Source of the DNA: Erodium maritimum
Lineage: Eukaryota; Streptophyta; Magnoliopsida; Geraniales; Geraniaceae
NCBI GenBank assembly: GCA_963921825.1
Contig: OY997591.1
Span: 51,915,825-51,979,824 of the forward strand
DNA length: 64,000 nt
Direction of reading: 5' to 3'
In this document: positions 1 through 10,719 of the stretch, piece after piece
Layout: each line of letters opens with the position of its first letter
Position numbering within the stretch: the stretch's first letter is position 1
Made by a program: the position numbers and the translations under genes
Notes under the pieces: generated by a model
The model's database searches: none
What the model saw: only the letters and a program-made list of their open reading frames with translations
What the model was told of the DNA's origin: nothing

Positions 1-1626
1 TCGCCAATATCAACATCTTCTTCTTCTTCCACTTGTTCTTCCTCTTCAGCAATATCCTCAAGTGGTGCTCCTACAAGTATTTATTTTATGAGGCATAGAT
101 AAAAGTAACCTATATATTATAAGTTATAGAAGATGCAGATGACAAAAAAAATATACACATATATAACTACCTCCTAAAGAGTTGCTCTACAAAAAAGACA
201 TTTATACCTTCATCATCATCAAATAGGCTGCGCTTCAGCTTCTCCTCCAGAGTTCGCCCAGTTGGACCACCACCACCTAACTCCTCCTCATCAAAATACT
301 GCTCCTTGTCAATATCTCTCTGAGCTTTCTTCAGCCGCTTGAACTTTTTATTCTCCTGAAATTGTTCAAGCAGAGCCTCATCAACACACAATAATGATAT
401 CAACACTACTGCATCAAAAGAAGAAATTGCCTAAGAAGTGAAGTGAGAATGAAAGAGTAAAACCTTTGGACGTTGGAAACCAGTAATATTGTTATCCTCA
501 AGGAGCTCATAGTCATCTTCATCGAGTTCATATTCCTCCCTAGACATCACAAACCATATATATTAGAAACAATGACTTAACCTTTAGAACTACGGCTCAT
601 AATATACAAGGGTAAAACTATTTCAGACTAGTAGAAGGATTCATTATTCTCTACCGCATGACCAAATTAATGTTTAAATAAGAGCATAATTTTGAGAGGC
701 ATCTTTGGAAGCTGCTATGCTCTTAAAATATTTTGACATTTGAAAATATGGCCCTTCTTATGAGAGTACACGAATTCAGTTTTAACAATGTTAACTTCCT
801 AGAATGAGCACAAAAGGATGGGGATAGGGAGATGAAATGTAGAAAAAAAAATAGAGAGAAAATACATACTTTTTCTTTTTTCTCTTCTTTTTCTGTCTCT
901 CCTCATCACTGCCAGCCCTCTCCTCTTCCTCCTCTTCCTCTTCCTCATCAACATCATCAACTATGAACCCATCATTTTCATATTGATCTTGACCTTCTGC
1001 AAAAATAAAGCGTTCAAATAAGTAGATAAATAAATTATGCTGTCAACCAATACATGAACAAATAGATCTTTCAGATAAGTGCTCCACACCAAGTAAACCC
1101 CAGATATACCCTGCCTGGTTGAACAAACCACAAGCTAAAGGTTCTAATACAAACAAACAAAAAACACTAGCCCTACTTCCATGCAATCTCTGCAAAAAAA
1201 AAAACTATGTAGCTTCGAAATTCCACTGGTTTATGACAAATTGAATCAACCCCCAACTATGGGGATGGAAACCTATCTCAAGCTAACCAAAGAAACCCTA
1301 ATTTAGATAGGGATCTCCCCGAAATAAGAAAATAGAAAATTTAGAGAAGCTAGATCAATACCCTCTTCTTCCTCCTCCTCTTCGTCCTCGTCAGCCATCT
1401 CGCGGTCGTCGAGCCCATCGCCGTCGTCATTACCATCCGCCGCCTCAACAGGCTCTCCGTCGTCGTACTCCTCGAGCCCAAACTCCTCTGCACGCAGAGA
1501 ATTGAGAAAGAGAGAGAGAAGTTAATTGAGAAGCGCGCAGAAGAATTATGAAAGGAATAAAAAAAATCCAAGACTTGATGAGGGATTATTACCACCTTCT
1601 TCGTCGGAGACCACCGTTTTTGCCAT
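1..1626 (-). CDS. SPT6L: SPT6-like transcription elongation factor, N-terminal exons (partial)
   Basis: Six exons on the minus strand join with consistent phases: 1593-1626, 1362-1487, 870-996, 464-539, 208-355 and 1-70, the last running off the window. All introns are GT-AG. The ATG at 1626 gives MAKTVVSDEE. The exons encode the acidic N-terminus typical of plant SPT6: a Glu/Asp-rich stretch, NDGFIVDDVDEE, a basic QKKKRKKKK patch, DEDDYELLEDNNITGF, KKFKRLKKAQRD, GRTLEEKLKRSLFDDDEG and APLEDIAEEEEQ. In the family this acidic region precedes the tex-like, S1 and SH2 domains, which lie outside the window. SPT6 is a nuclear histone chaperone that travels with RNA polymerase II and aids elongation. 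The first donor is ambiguous by 3 bp (1593 or 1596). Family assignment is from recalled motif order, not a search. Confidence 0.9.
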
Positions 1627-3096
1627 GGTTGAAGTTGTCGGACGAGAAAAGATGGGGAAGTTTGGAGAGCGAGGTTAGGGCTAGAGAGCTAAGCTTGTAG
1701 AGAATGGAGCTCAAGGAAGAGGTAATTCTGAGGAAAGGGTGATAATAGAGAAAGCAGGATCTCACAACAAGTACATATAATAGAAGAGAAGAAGCTGCTT
1801 GCTCCTTTGATTTAAGTGTTTCTTGTTTATGTCTATTTCCCAACACGCACATAATAATATTTCACTCCATTTAGGTTTTCTCAATTTCACTAAACCATTA
1901 TTTCTTATTTTATATGACTTCAAATCTTTTGTCATTTTTGGAGATCATTCTAATCCTTCACTTGTAAGAACTAATTACGTGATCTATTTGATAGATAAAA
2001 AATCATTGGATTTATGTAAGATTGCACAACTGAACTGTTTTTCATCTTTATTTCGAACATTAGTTCGTCAAGCTTATACTCCTCTCTCCATGTAGTTGGT
2101 CTCAAGGTGAAATTCGTTGTGATAGCCTTATACCAAAAGAAACTAATTGGTGTTGCGACATTAATTATTCGTCGTCGGGTACTCTTGGTGTTGTAGTTGA
2201 TAAATGCACAAATTCACATTAGAACTAGAATGTCCTAGCTCAAGCAGAGTTGTTTCACATAAGAACTCAGACTCTCCTAGCTCAAGGAGAGTTGTTACAC
2301 ATCAGGTAAGACTCTCTTAGCTCAAGGAGAGTTGTTTCACATAAGAGTCTGACTCTCCTTTCTCAAGGAGAGTTGTGCAAGGGATTAGAAGCATCAACAC
2401 CCCAAACAATCTCAAGGTTCATGGCTATGGTGTGAGGTTAGTCGATCTTAACGTTTCTGCATTTGTGAGTTTAGTGTTGCTTATTTATTCGTTTGTTGTA
2501 AGCATGCTAAATTGCATCTTCATTATTTTAGACGGTGGAAATGAAGAACATGATGGTGTATGGTGGCTTTACTATACTTTAATTTCTCTCGGTCTGTGTG
2601 CCATAGGTCGGACCGATGTCATTAGAGGTCAACCATGATGTTCTATTCGCAAGTAATGGTAATGTCAGCCTGTAGATGTGCTGCTGATATATCTTCATCT
2701 GTCCGGCAATGCTTCTAGTGCTAAAACTCTGAACGATTTTATAAAAAACTGGTTGATGTGGTTATGAAAAGGTGTAAGCATCATTGAAATAAGTTGATGC
2801 GGCTACATAAGGATTCAAGTTAAAGTATATGACTACCAATAACATTTAAACAATGCGTATGAACTAAAGATGTAATTGCCCATGTATTTATTAAATTGGT
2901 TGCAGTAGTAGTTCTATTAGTTTGGTTTGCTTTACACCATCGACCATCATGTCACTAGAATAGTATTAATTAGACACATAGTGACACGTCTCTTTCTCTC
3001 CTAACACTATTGAACTATATTTATAACCCAACTGTCGTTGCCGATGACCAACCACGACCTCGACCATCCCGACGAAGACGTCTGATAGAAAGCCTT
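1627..3096. other. SPT6L 5' flank and intergenic DNA
   Basis: The first 200 bp or so upstream of the SPT6-like ATG should hold its 5' UTR and core promoter, but I could not pick a convincing TATA box. The rest is AT-rich. Short open frames at 1823-2095 (plus) and 2375-2638 (plus) resemble nothing I know and are probably chance. The only structured element I see is the tandem repeat at 2215-2378. Confidence 0.5.
2215..2378. repeat. Four-copy 41-bp tandem repeat with hairpin in each unit
   Basis: Four units of 40-42 bp run head to tail, each starting CACAT and ending near GAGAGTTGT. The inner two and the last unit contain CTCTCC or a close variant followed after 7-9 bases by GGAGAG, so each can fold into a short stem-loop. 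No coding role is evident. Confidence 0.75.
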
Positions 3097-5838
3097 TGTA
3101 AAGACCGCCCCGTTTTAAAGGATCAAGATTTAAAAGTTGTCGTTTAAAACGTCGGGGTTGGAAATCAGGTTGACACTTTGGAGCAAGTGTAAAAAAATGT
3201 GGAAAAAAGCCGGGTCGGACCTGTTCTGGGCCCAAACCCGCGCGCTCACGAAACCCGGGCCCAAGGCTCACGCGCGCGAACCCTAAACCTCGCTTCTGTT
3301 CCTCTTCTTCGTCGCGCAGCCGCACGGATACCGAGACGCACCTCCACTTCCTCTCCCTCTCTCGATCTCGCTCTCCCCCTTCTTCTCTCTCGCACCAGAA
3401 ACCCAGCCTCGCCATGTTCTTCCCCTTCGAGTCCCACCGAGCCACACCGAAGCGGAATCGAGAAGCCATCGTCCCTTCCCGTGGTTTCTCCCTTCCGGCT
3501 TCGTCCCACGCCGCGCCGGTAACGGAAACGACTGCACGATTCGTGCCTTTCTCGTTTCGTCTTTCTCCTTCAGCAACCACCTTCGGAAACCCCTTTCTGG
3601 CGACGCCGTGGTTGAGCTCGGATTAAAGAAACACTGGCCGGAAGCTCCTGCGCCGGCGAGGACTTCTTCCATCGCCAGATCTGAGAACAGAAGAGCGTGG
3701 GTCGCGTGTCAGCCACCTTCTCGCCGTTCTAACCACGCCGGAGCCCTAACGCCTCTCCCAACCATCGCTGCTCACCGTCCGAGCTCCCCGCCATCGTCCG
3801 CCGCCTCGTCAAGCCAGAGCCTCGCCGGAGCGAAACCCTAGCTAGCTCATCGTCGTGCTCGAGCAGACAGAAACGACGGGCCTTTTGGGGCAGGACCAGG
3901 TCGTCTGGGCCTTGGACAGGTCGTTTGGGCCTCGGACAGGCCAGGCCACGGCCCAAGCCCAGTTGGGTCCAGACTCGGGTCTGGAGCCGAACCTGGGTCG
4001 GGTCGGGTTTGGACTCGGGTCGGGCTCGGACCGGGTCTGGTTACGGGTTCTGACTCGGATCCGGGTCGGACTCGGGTCGGATCCGGGTCAGACCAGTTTT
4101 AAAGACTTAATTAATTAAAAAAATCAGATTAATTAATTATTAATTTAATTTAAATTGGAGATTTAAAGAGAAAGGACTCATCGGACTTAATTGGTAAAAT
4201 TAGAGGACTGTTACGGACTGGACCGGGACTGATTATCGTCCTTTTGTTAAACCTAGGCTTGGACCTCGATCGTGGAGAAGACCGGAGGTAGGCCCGGACG
4301 TCAGCAGCTAGGAGACGCAGCTGTTGGTTCTTCTTGAGGTAGGGAAAAGTAGCGAATACCGGTTTAATTACGGAAAGTTACTAGTATGTATGCTAGGTAA
4401 TAATAAAACTGGAACGATTGTTTATGTTATAAAATAACTGGATGCGTCTTAGTAACATATAGGATGGGATTCACTAGTGTTAGCCGCTTTCAATATTCTG
4501 GGAAATTATCGTGCTGGTAGATGGGCCATGTCGAGCCTTAGGATGGCGTGTTGTGTGTTATAACCGTTGTGTGAGAGTCTAAATAAGATTATACTCGGTG
4601 TTGCATGATTGTGTCTGTGTGTGGGCAAGTGTGTCGTGTTTGTTGTAATGTGAATCCTTGATTGTGATATGACCGGGTGATTGACGGACCGGTTTGTGTG
4701 TTGTGGTGAGTTTGGTCTTGTTGGTATACCGGGGTCGAACTATGTCTTTGTGATGCGTGTTATACTCTTGATGTGTGTTACCGGAGTGGTACTTACACCG
4801 AGGGATAGTTCCGGTGTAGTGTATCGAGGCCAAGGATGGCGTGATTGATACCTCGATTCTCCGTGACGGGAAGGCATACGACCGAGGTATGTGCCAGTCC
4901 AGTATGCGTGAGGCCCTGATTCTACGTGACAGGAAGACGTCCGACTAAGGGATTTCCGGTCTGGGATGTTACCCCGATTCTACGTGACGGGAAGGTGTCG
5001 GGACCGAGGCTTCGTGATCCGGTACGACATAAATGGAATGGGTTGTGATAGCCGGAGACGTTGGAAATGGTTTTACTAAGTTTCGTGTTTGGGCCTACGG
5101 GTCGTGTTTGGGCCTACGGGTCGTGTTGGGCCTACGGGTCGTGTGGGGCCTACGGGTCGTGGTTGGGCCTACGGGTCGTGTTCTACCTCGATGATCTATG
5201 GTCCTTTGGGAACATTTCCGGGCTCTTCGATGAGATGCGTTCCTAGGGAACGTTTCCGGTCGCCCCGACGCATGTGTCTCCTATGGAACGAGGGCCTATC
5301 CGAGATGATACGATGACTTTACGGTATGATATGATGGTAATTCGGGGACTGCAGTACAGGACATGTGTTGGTTGCTTTTATGTGTGATATGTTTGCTGTT
5401 TGGTTAATGTTTATGACTTTGTGAAAGTGGTCGTTGAGCGTGTTGTAAGTTTGGCTATGAACCCCGTTTTGACAGTTATTTATGTTGTACTAGTATGCCC
5501 TAATTGGACGGTTACTCGTGGTGGTGAGCCTATGTTCATTACCTTAACTACTTTCTCTATTGGGCGAAAGCTCACCCCTTACATTGTTGTGTTTCAGGTG
5601 TTGAGCGGGATTTGTGCAAGCAGGACACATCTGAGCTTGGGAGCTGGCGAGGTCTTGTCTAGTAGGTCTAGAGACGTACTGTGTATTTTGGACTGAATAC
5701 TGCTTTTACTTGGTTTCCGAACTACAGATTATTATTTTCAGAGTTTCGTTTAATGCTTATTTTAATTGTTTTACTTAATTTATTTATTTTTCAAGTTCAC
5801 GTCTCGAGTCTGGTCAAAACCGGATTTGGGGCGTGACA
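3097..5838 (+). mobile_element. Solo LTR, Ty3/gypsy (same family as the element at 10720-20515)
   Basis: The segment starts TGTAAAGACC and ends GGGGCGTGACA, the same 3' terminus as the other gypsy LTRs in the window, and has no internal region. Flanks are GCCTT (3092-3096) and TCCTT (5839-5843), a 5-bp target duplication with one mismatch. Length is 2742 bp. The first kilobase is GC- and CT-rich and produces several overlapping chance frames. Near 5570-5610 it has a counterpart of the conserved CGCTCACC block. Orientation follows the coding strand of the intact element. It is more diverged in its 5' half than the other copies. Confidence 0.8.
4840..5180 (+). repeat. LTR-internal minisatellites
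   Basis: Two arrays lie inside the solo LTR. About three copies of a roughly 68-bp unit at 4845-5015 share a TCTACGTGACGGGAAG-like core. Five copies of an 18-20 bp unit at 5084-5180 share GGGCCTACGGGTCGTG. Neither array occurs in the other LTR copies of the window. Confidence 0.75.
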
Positions 5839-6540
5839 TCCTTCCCTTCAACATCTCCACACTCCTCCTCCATCCAGACGGTCAAATCTACACCCATCTT
5901 TTATCGGAACACCACAGTCTGAGTCGTTCTGTCGTGCTCCTATTTTTCGTGTTTTCCCGGCCAGATCCGTGCACCAGCCCCAAGAGGATCAGATTTGCAC
6001 CTATTGGCGCTTCCCTCCATGCCCTAGAAATCAGAGGTCGATCGCGAGTAGTTTTTGCACATCGTTGTTTTTGTTATTTATTTTGTTTATGTTGTTTGTT
6101 TTTTGTGGTTCCCCCTACCGGATCTCCTATAGGTGTGGTTGTTGCCTCCGGTAGCGTGTCCAGTCGGTCTTTCTTTCGACGGATCTCTCCGGAGAGTCGA
6201 TAAGCATTTTGTCGCCATATTCGAGAGTTATTCAGCTCTCTAGTCGTCTCTCGGGTTTCTAAAAACGACTGGTAGATGCAACGCTTATGTGTTTCGGTAC
6301 GTATTGTATGGTCTGTAAGGTTTATTATAAGGTTTATTAGTTGTTAATAAATCTTCTCGTTCACAAAAAAGTTCTATTAGTCTAATTCAAAAGAATCGAT
6401 AATTCTTATCGCTAAAAGTAAAAAGCATTGTTCCCCGCTAATGACCGGTGGATGCAACGCTTATGATGTACGGTTTTTAAGGTTACTTAATTATTACTGA
6501 ATCTTTCTGTTTTTAAAAAAATTAGTTCAAAACATGGTTA
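5839..6540. other. Intergenic DNA with two LINE-tail-like segments
   Basis: Two related stretches share GGTAGATGCAACGCTTATG (6271-6289) and GGTGGATGCAACGCTTATG (6447-6465). Each is followed within about 90 bp by AATAAATCT- or TGAATCT-like sequence and a short A-run (around 6364 and 6518). This resembles tandem 3' ends of a degraded LINE. No reverse transcriptase is visible nearby. Confidence 0.35.
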
Positions 6541-7811
6541 AAGAAGTAAATTACACCCAAACATGCAGTGGCGTCTTGAACACTCATAATTTTCACTATG
6601 TTCAAATATATAACGTGAAGATTTATCTAAATTTGAGAGAAACCCAAGTAAATTAATATATAACGTCTTTACCCATCCACACTCTTGCATCAGTCCCACC
6701 TGCGACGACCCGAGAGTTTTTTGCACGAATATCAAGATAAGCCTTTTGGTTTATTGCATTGTGGAAGTGAAAATTATGAAACCAAGAGAATCGACAACTT
6801 CTCAAGGCACGAGTTTAATGAATAAGAACTCGCCACCATATGTTTGTCCATACATGCTTCATCCTTCATGGTTAAGCACCGTAAAGCCCTGTATTCTCCA
6901 TCAGTTTAGGAGGTGTTGCCATGTGTTAGCTTCACCATTTCCTCGAAGTTCCACGTGTGAGGCACATACACACAATTTGTCACATCATCCTTGGTGGTTA
7001 TTGCATGTTCTCATGCATGCATGGCTTCATCACCTTTGCATGGTCTTTGAACAACCGTCATTCACTTCTTGAATTATAGGCAACCAACATTTTTTGTAAG
7101 CTTCGAGATATATTTGCTACATACGCATAAATTTGATCATTACATTATGACCAGTTTTTAACAACATTGGGAACTTCATTGCAAACCCTGAAAACATGTT
7201 TATAAAAAAATTATTTCTTCCCAACTCTTCCTCTACCTCGTCTACTGTCTCGTCCTCTCTCATATCCCACGTTCTCTTGGGTTCTTCCTCTTTCTCTTCC
7301 TCGTCTATGGCTACGTCCAATCTCCTCTTTTACTATGTTTGTTTGGGCTCTTCCTCTTCCTCTTCCTCGTCATGTCCTCTCTCTTCTGGTACGTTCTCGT
7401 ATGCTCTTCCTCTTTCACTAACTCGTACTCTCTCCTCTTCTACCTTTTCTTATGCTCTTCCTCTTCCACTTTCACTGACGCGTCCTTTCTCCTCTTCTAC
7501 CTTTGATTTTGCTCTTCCTCTACCGCGTCATGTCTCCTCTCAGACTACATCCTCTTCCTCTCTATCTACCTCGTCCTCGTCATCTACCTCTACATCTTCC
7601 TCGTCCTCTTTGTCGTTGTCTTCATCCTCTTCGTCCTCTTCCTCTTCCTCGTCCTCTTCCTCTACCTCTACGTCTTCTTCGTCCTCTTTGTCGTTGTCTT
7701 CCGCTTCATTGTCTTATACCTCATTGTCTTCCTCGTCCTCTCCGTCTTCTTCCTCTTTTATCTCTACTAGTACTGGGGTTGACATTTTTGTCTTGATTAT
7801 CTTCTGATGGT
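6541..7811. other. Unassigned region with CT-rich low-complexity block
   Basis: 6541-7190 shows no recognisable gene. From about 7215 to 7760 the plus strand is dominated by TCCTC/TCTTC repeats, so it reads as a Ser-rich frame. On the minus strand it reads as Glu/Asp-rich. The minus strand may be an acidic extension next to the Mutator-like transposase remnant, but stop codons prevent a firm model. Confidence 0.4.
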
Positions 7812-9870
7812 GCATACCGTGCTCGCCTTCGGAGTTGTACCTGACAGTTTCAGGTCAACCGCACTTGGGTGTGTATGCGGGTAGCAAAACTTCTTCATAT
7901 ACCATATTGTCATTTAGTTTCCATTCCACGGGGTTATCTGGGATGAGGTACACGGTATCCTTAACTGAAGCAGACAAATTTTAAAGAGAGTTGTAAACTT
8001 CGCATAAATCATATACATCGATTTTGGGGATGACTTGATTCACTACCAAGACGACATGCACATAAGGGATTTTTTTGTACGTCGAACACACAACAATCGC
8101 ATGTCTTCCGACCAAAATGAACTTTGTCGCTCTTGTGCTTCCCGTTAGCTTTGACCATATACTTCATGTTGTTCAGCTTTACAACCTTCATTCCCTTACC
8201 ATTGTTGCGTTTAGCCCAAATTAATCTCTACACCCTATATGTCACCCTTTTAGTAGTCATGCTCGTCTTCAGTATGCCACTACAACGTTCTTCAAACCAC
8301 TAAGTGACTTTCACATACATATAATTGAACAATGTAATGACTGGCTTACCTCTAGCTTGTAATAAATTGCGTTGATAGAATCAATCCCATTCTTCGTCAT
8401 CACATCGTACCGCTCACCTCTAAAGTGCGCTCTCGCCCACTATCGGGCCTTTATATCTGTTTCATTTAAATATTTTTTCACATATGAATACTCTCCTCAA
8501 TCTCGAATACAAATGGTTGAACACACTAAGTTTGAATGCATCAACAACAATATGTTTGAACATCTGTCCGACACCCGGTGACTATCTCACCCTTGTTCTT
8601 ATGTTATGCGTGAGATGTCGCCTACAATGTCCATGATCTGCATTCAAGTAGATGGTTTTAACGACTTTCCTTATACTCACACATCTATCTGAAACGAAGA
8701 CCAAGTCACTTGAATCTGGTATGACATTTTTTAAATTGTTCATAAACCATGTCCATGAGGCCTCGTTCTCCAAGGCCACCACGGTCAAGCGAGAAGGTAC
8801 ATGTTACCATTACCATCATGTGTTGATGCAATTAGCATTACCCCTTTGCACTTGCTCTTCAACTATGTACCATTCACTCCAACCACCTTCCGCATTTGAG
8901 TGAAACCTTTCACGCACGCTCCATATGATATGAAGACATACTTGAACTGATGCTCAGGATCCACAACTAGATCAGTAATTGTGTTTGGATTCAACCATGA
9001 CACATGGTCTAAATACGTAGGTAGCAGTTCATAACTTTGCTCAGAGCTACCTCTCAATTAAGCGACTGCAAGTTGTCGTGCCTTCCAAGCTTTCTAGTAA
9101 GTTATTGTCGTGTTGAGCATATTGTGCATCCAGGTTTTAATTCTTGTTGTCGTGGATCGTTTACCACCATCAAAGGCTACAATCACTAAGGAGGCAACAC
9201 CTTCCGCACTTGCTTGCGCTTCTGCTTTAAGATCATTCACAGAGCAATTGTGCATATTGCAATATGTACTGATGATAAAGTTACTTGACCCCTTAACTAC
9301 TATTGCACGAACCATTCATGGACAATTCTTAGCCTTGCATTTTACAACAAACATATTCGGCTTCGATTTGATGACTCTCGTATAAAAAGTACACTCCTTA
9401 TTCATTGCAACACTAGCCAACTTTGTCTAAACATCACGTTTGGTGGTAAACTCTTGACCAGATGCCAAGTCCGAAAAATCTGTGAAACCAAAACCCTCAT
9501 CGTTTTCTCGTCTATCACCCTTTTACCCATGACCCATATTGTCTACCTACATCTACGGGTTCAGCGCACTCACCAATATTAACATGTATCTCTTCATTCC
9601 TTGTAATAGGAATCTCTGGAACACAAATGCCTTCCCGCGCTACACCAACCTTAACACTGACCTTTTCGTCTTCAGGTGGAGAGCCATTACACCCAACCCG
9701 GTCAAACTCAGAGTCAAAGTCATAGTCATTACCATAGTCATTATCTTTTTCTTGGGTAACTCCACATGCAATAGGTCTTTATCACTGCCCTATGCAACAA
9801 TTCTATATATAATCCTATAAACCTCAAGCCCCAAATCATCTACTATCAGAATTTTCTCCATTACACAGTT
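7812..9870 (-). pseudogene. Mutator-like (MULE) transposase remnant
   Basis: Read on the minus strand, successive frames match a MuDR-type transposase in the right order. The N-terminal acidic region is at about 9660-9740. A DNA-binding part (9094-9500) contains MVRAIVVKGSSNF and HNCSVNDL. The catalytic core is split into RGSSEQSYELLPTYLD (8863-9057) and ENEASWTWFMNNL with VFVSDRCVSI (8582-8788). A SWIM-like zinc finger, CDCCVFDVQKNPLCAC, is at about 8020-8110, and a C-terminal tail at about 7812-7950. The protein would bind terminal inverted repeats and cut and join DNA in the nucleus. It is dead: a TAG in KRDV*TKLAS, a TGA before MVRAIVV, and frameshifts between blocks. Terminal inverted repeats were not found. 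Confidence 0.8.
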
Positions 9871-10719
9871 ATCCGAGTTGTGCATCAGGTAACTCACTTT
9901 CAATTCTATGTCTTTTCGTCAACTCCAATAAGTTTATACAAAGTCTCCAAAACCAGCTTCATCGACTCCTCAACCAAGAAGCTAAAAACTTTAGCATCAA
10001 TACTTGGTATCCAAGTATAAAATTTATCTTGTTCGATGTATTCCCCACCACCGAAAGCATGAATTATTACCTTACCCATTCCTTCTCCAGTTACATTAAA
10101 AATAGAAGCTTAGTTCAGTACCCGATGCGTAATAAATAAAAGTAGAATTTATTCACAGTATTGGGAATATCGACTCATAGGTTAAGCAGATGTTAGCACA
10201 GTACTAGGATTACGGACTCACAAGTTTGGGAGTTTTTATCACAGTATTGGGAATACGGGCTCATAGGTTGGGGAAATTTTAGCCTACTATAGGAATTTTC
10301 CAAGCGTAGAGTTCACTCAACCATTTCATTCTTGTATCATGGCATTAAAACTTTGTTTTTAATCTTAACTACATCAATACATAAATTGCATACACATTCA
10401 TATTTCTTACAATTATGATGTGATTCCTAGTTTGGTGAATTTTCATCCCAATACTGGAAATACAAATTTTTAAGTTGGGTAGTATCGATCCAGTACTGCC
10501 AATAAATACTTCCACGCTAGGTAAATATCATATCATACTGGGAATACAGAGACTCCACCCCCCCCCCCCCCCCCCACTCTCGATTGTGTAATTCCCACCC
10601 TTCTAGGAAATTTCCAATTGAAGATTTCATTCAAACATTTTATTAATGTTTCAAGTCATTCGATCCTAATTTTAGCTATATCAAGAACTAAATACATACA
10701 TGTTTATGAAAATTATGAC
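9871..10719. other. Upstream side of the MULE remnant, degenerate repeats and C-run
   Basis: Three or more degenerate copies of a roughly 43-bp motif (CACAGTATTGGGAATA followed by CTCATAGGTT) occur at about 10155, 10197 and 10238, with weaker copies at about 10450 and 10530. An 18-base C-run sits at 10558-10575. ATGAC at 10715-10719 is the left target duplication of the gypsy insertion. Confidence 0.55.

Noticed and set aside
2966-3580. Overlapping frames of 70-204 codons
   Set aside because: They cross the left border of the solo LTR and sit in its GC-rich start. Composition explains them.
5084-5180. CRISPR-like regular repeats (also at 11300-11470, 24890-25165 and 45955-46350)
   Set aside because: The repeats are contiguous minisatellites without unique spacers, in plant LTRs, with no cas genes.
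7196-7807. Ser-rich frame of 203 codons on the plus strand
   Set aside because: It is a TCC/TCT low-complexity tract with no start context or domain. The neighbouring MULE remnant is on the other strand.
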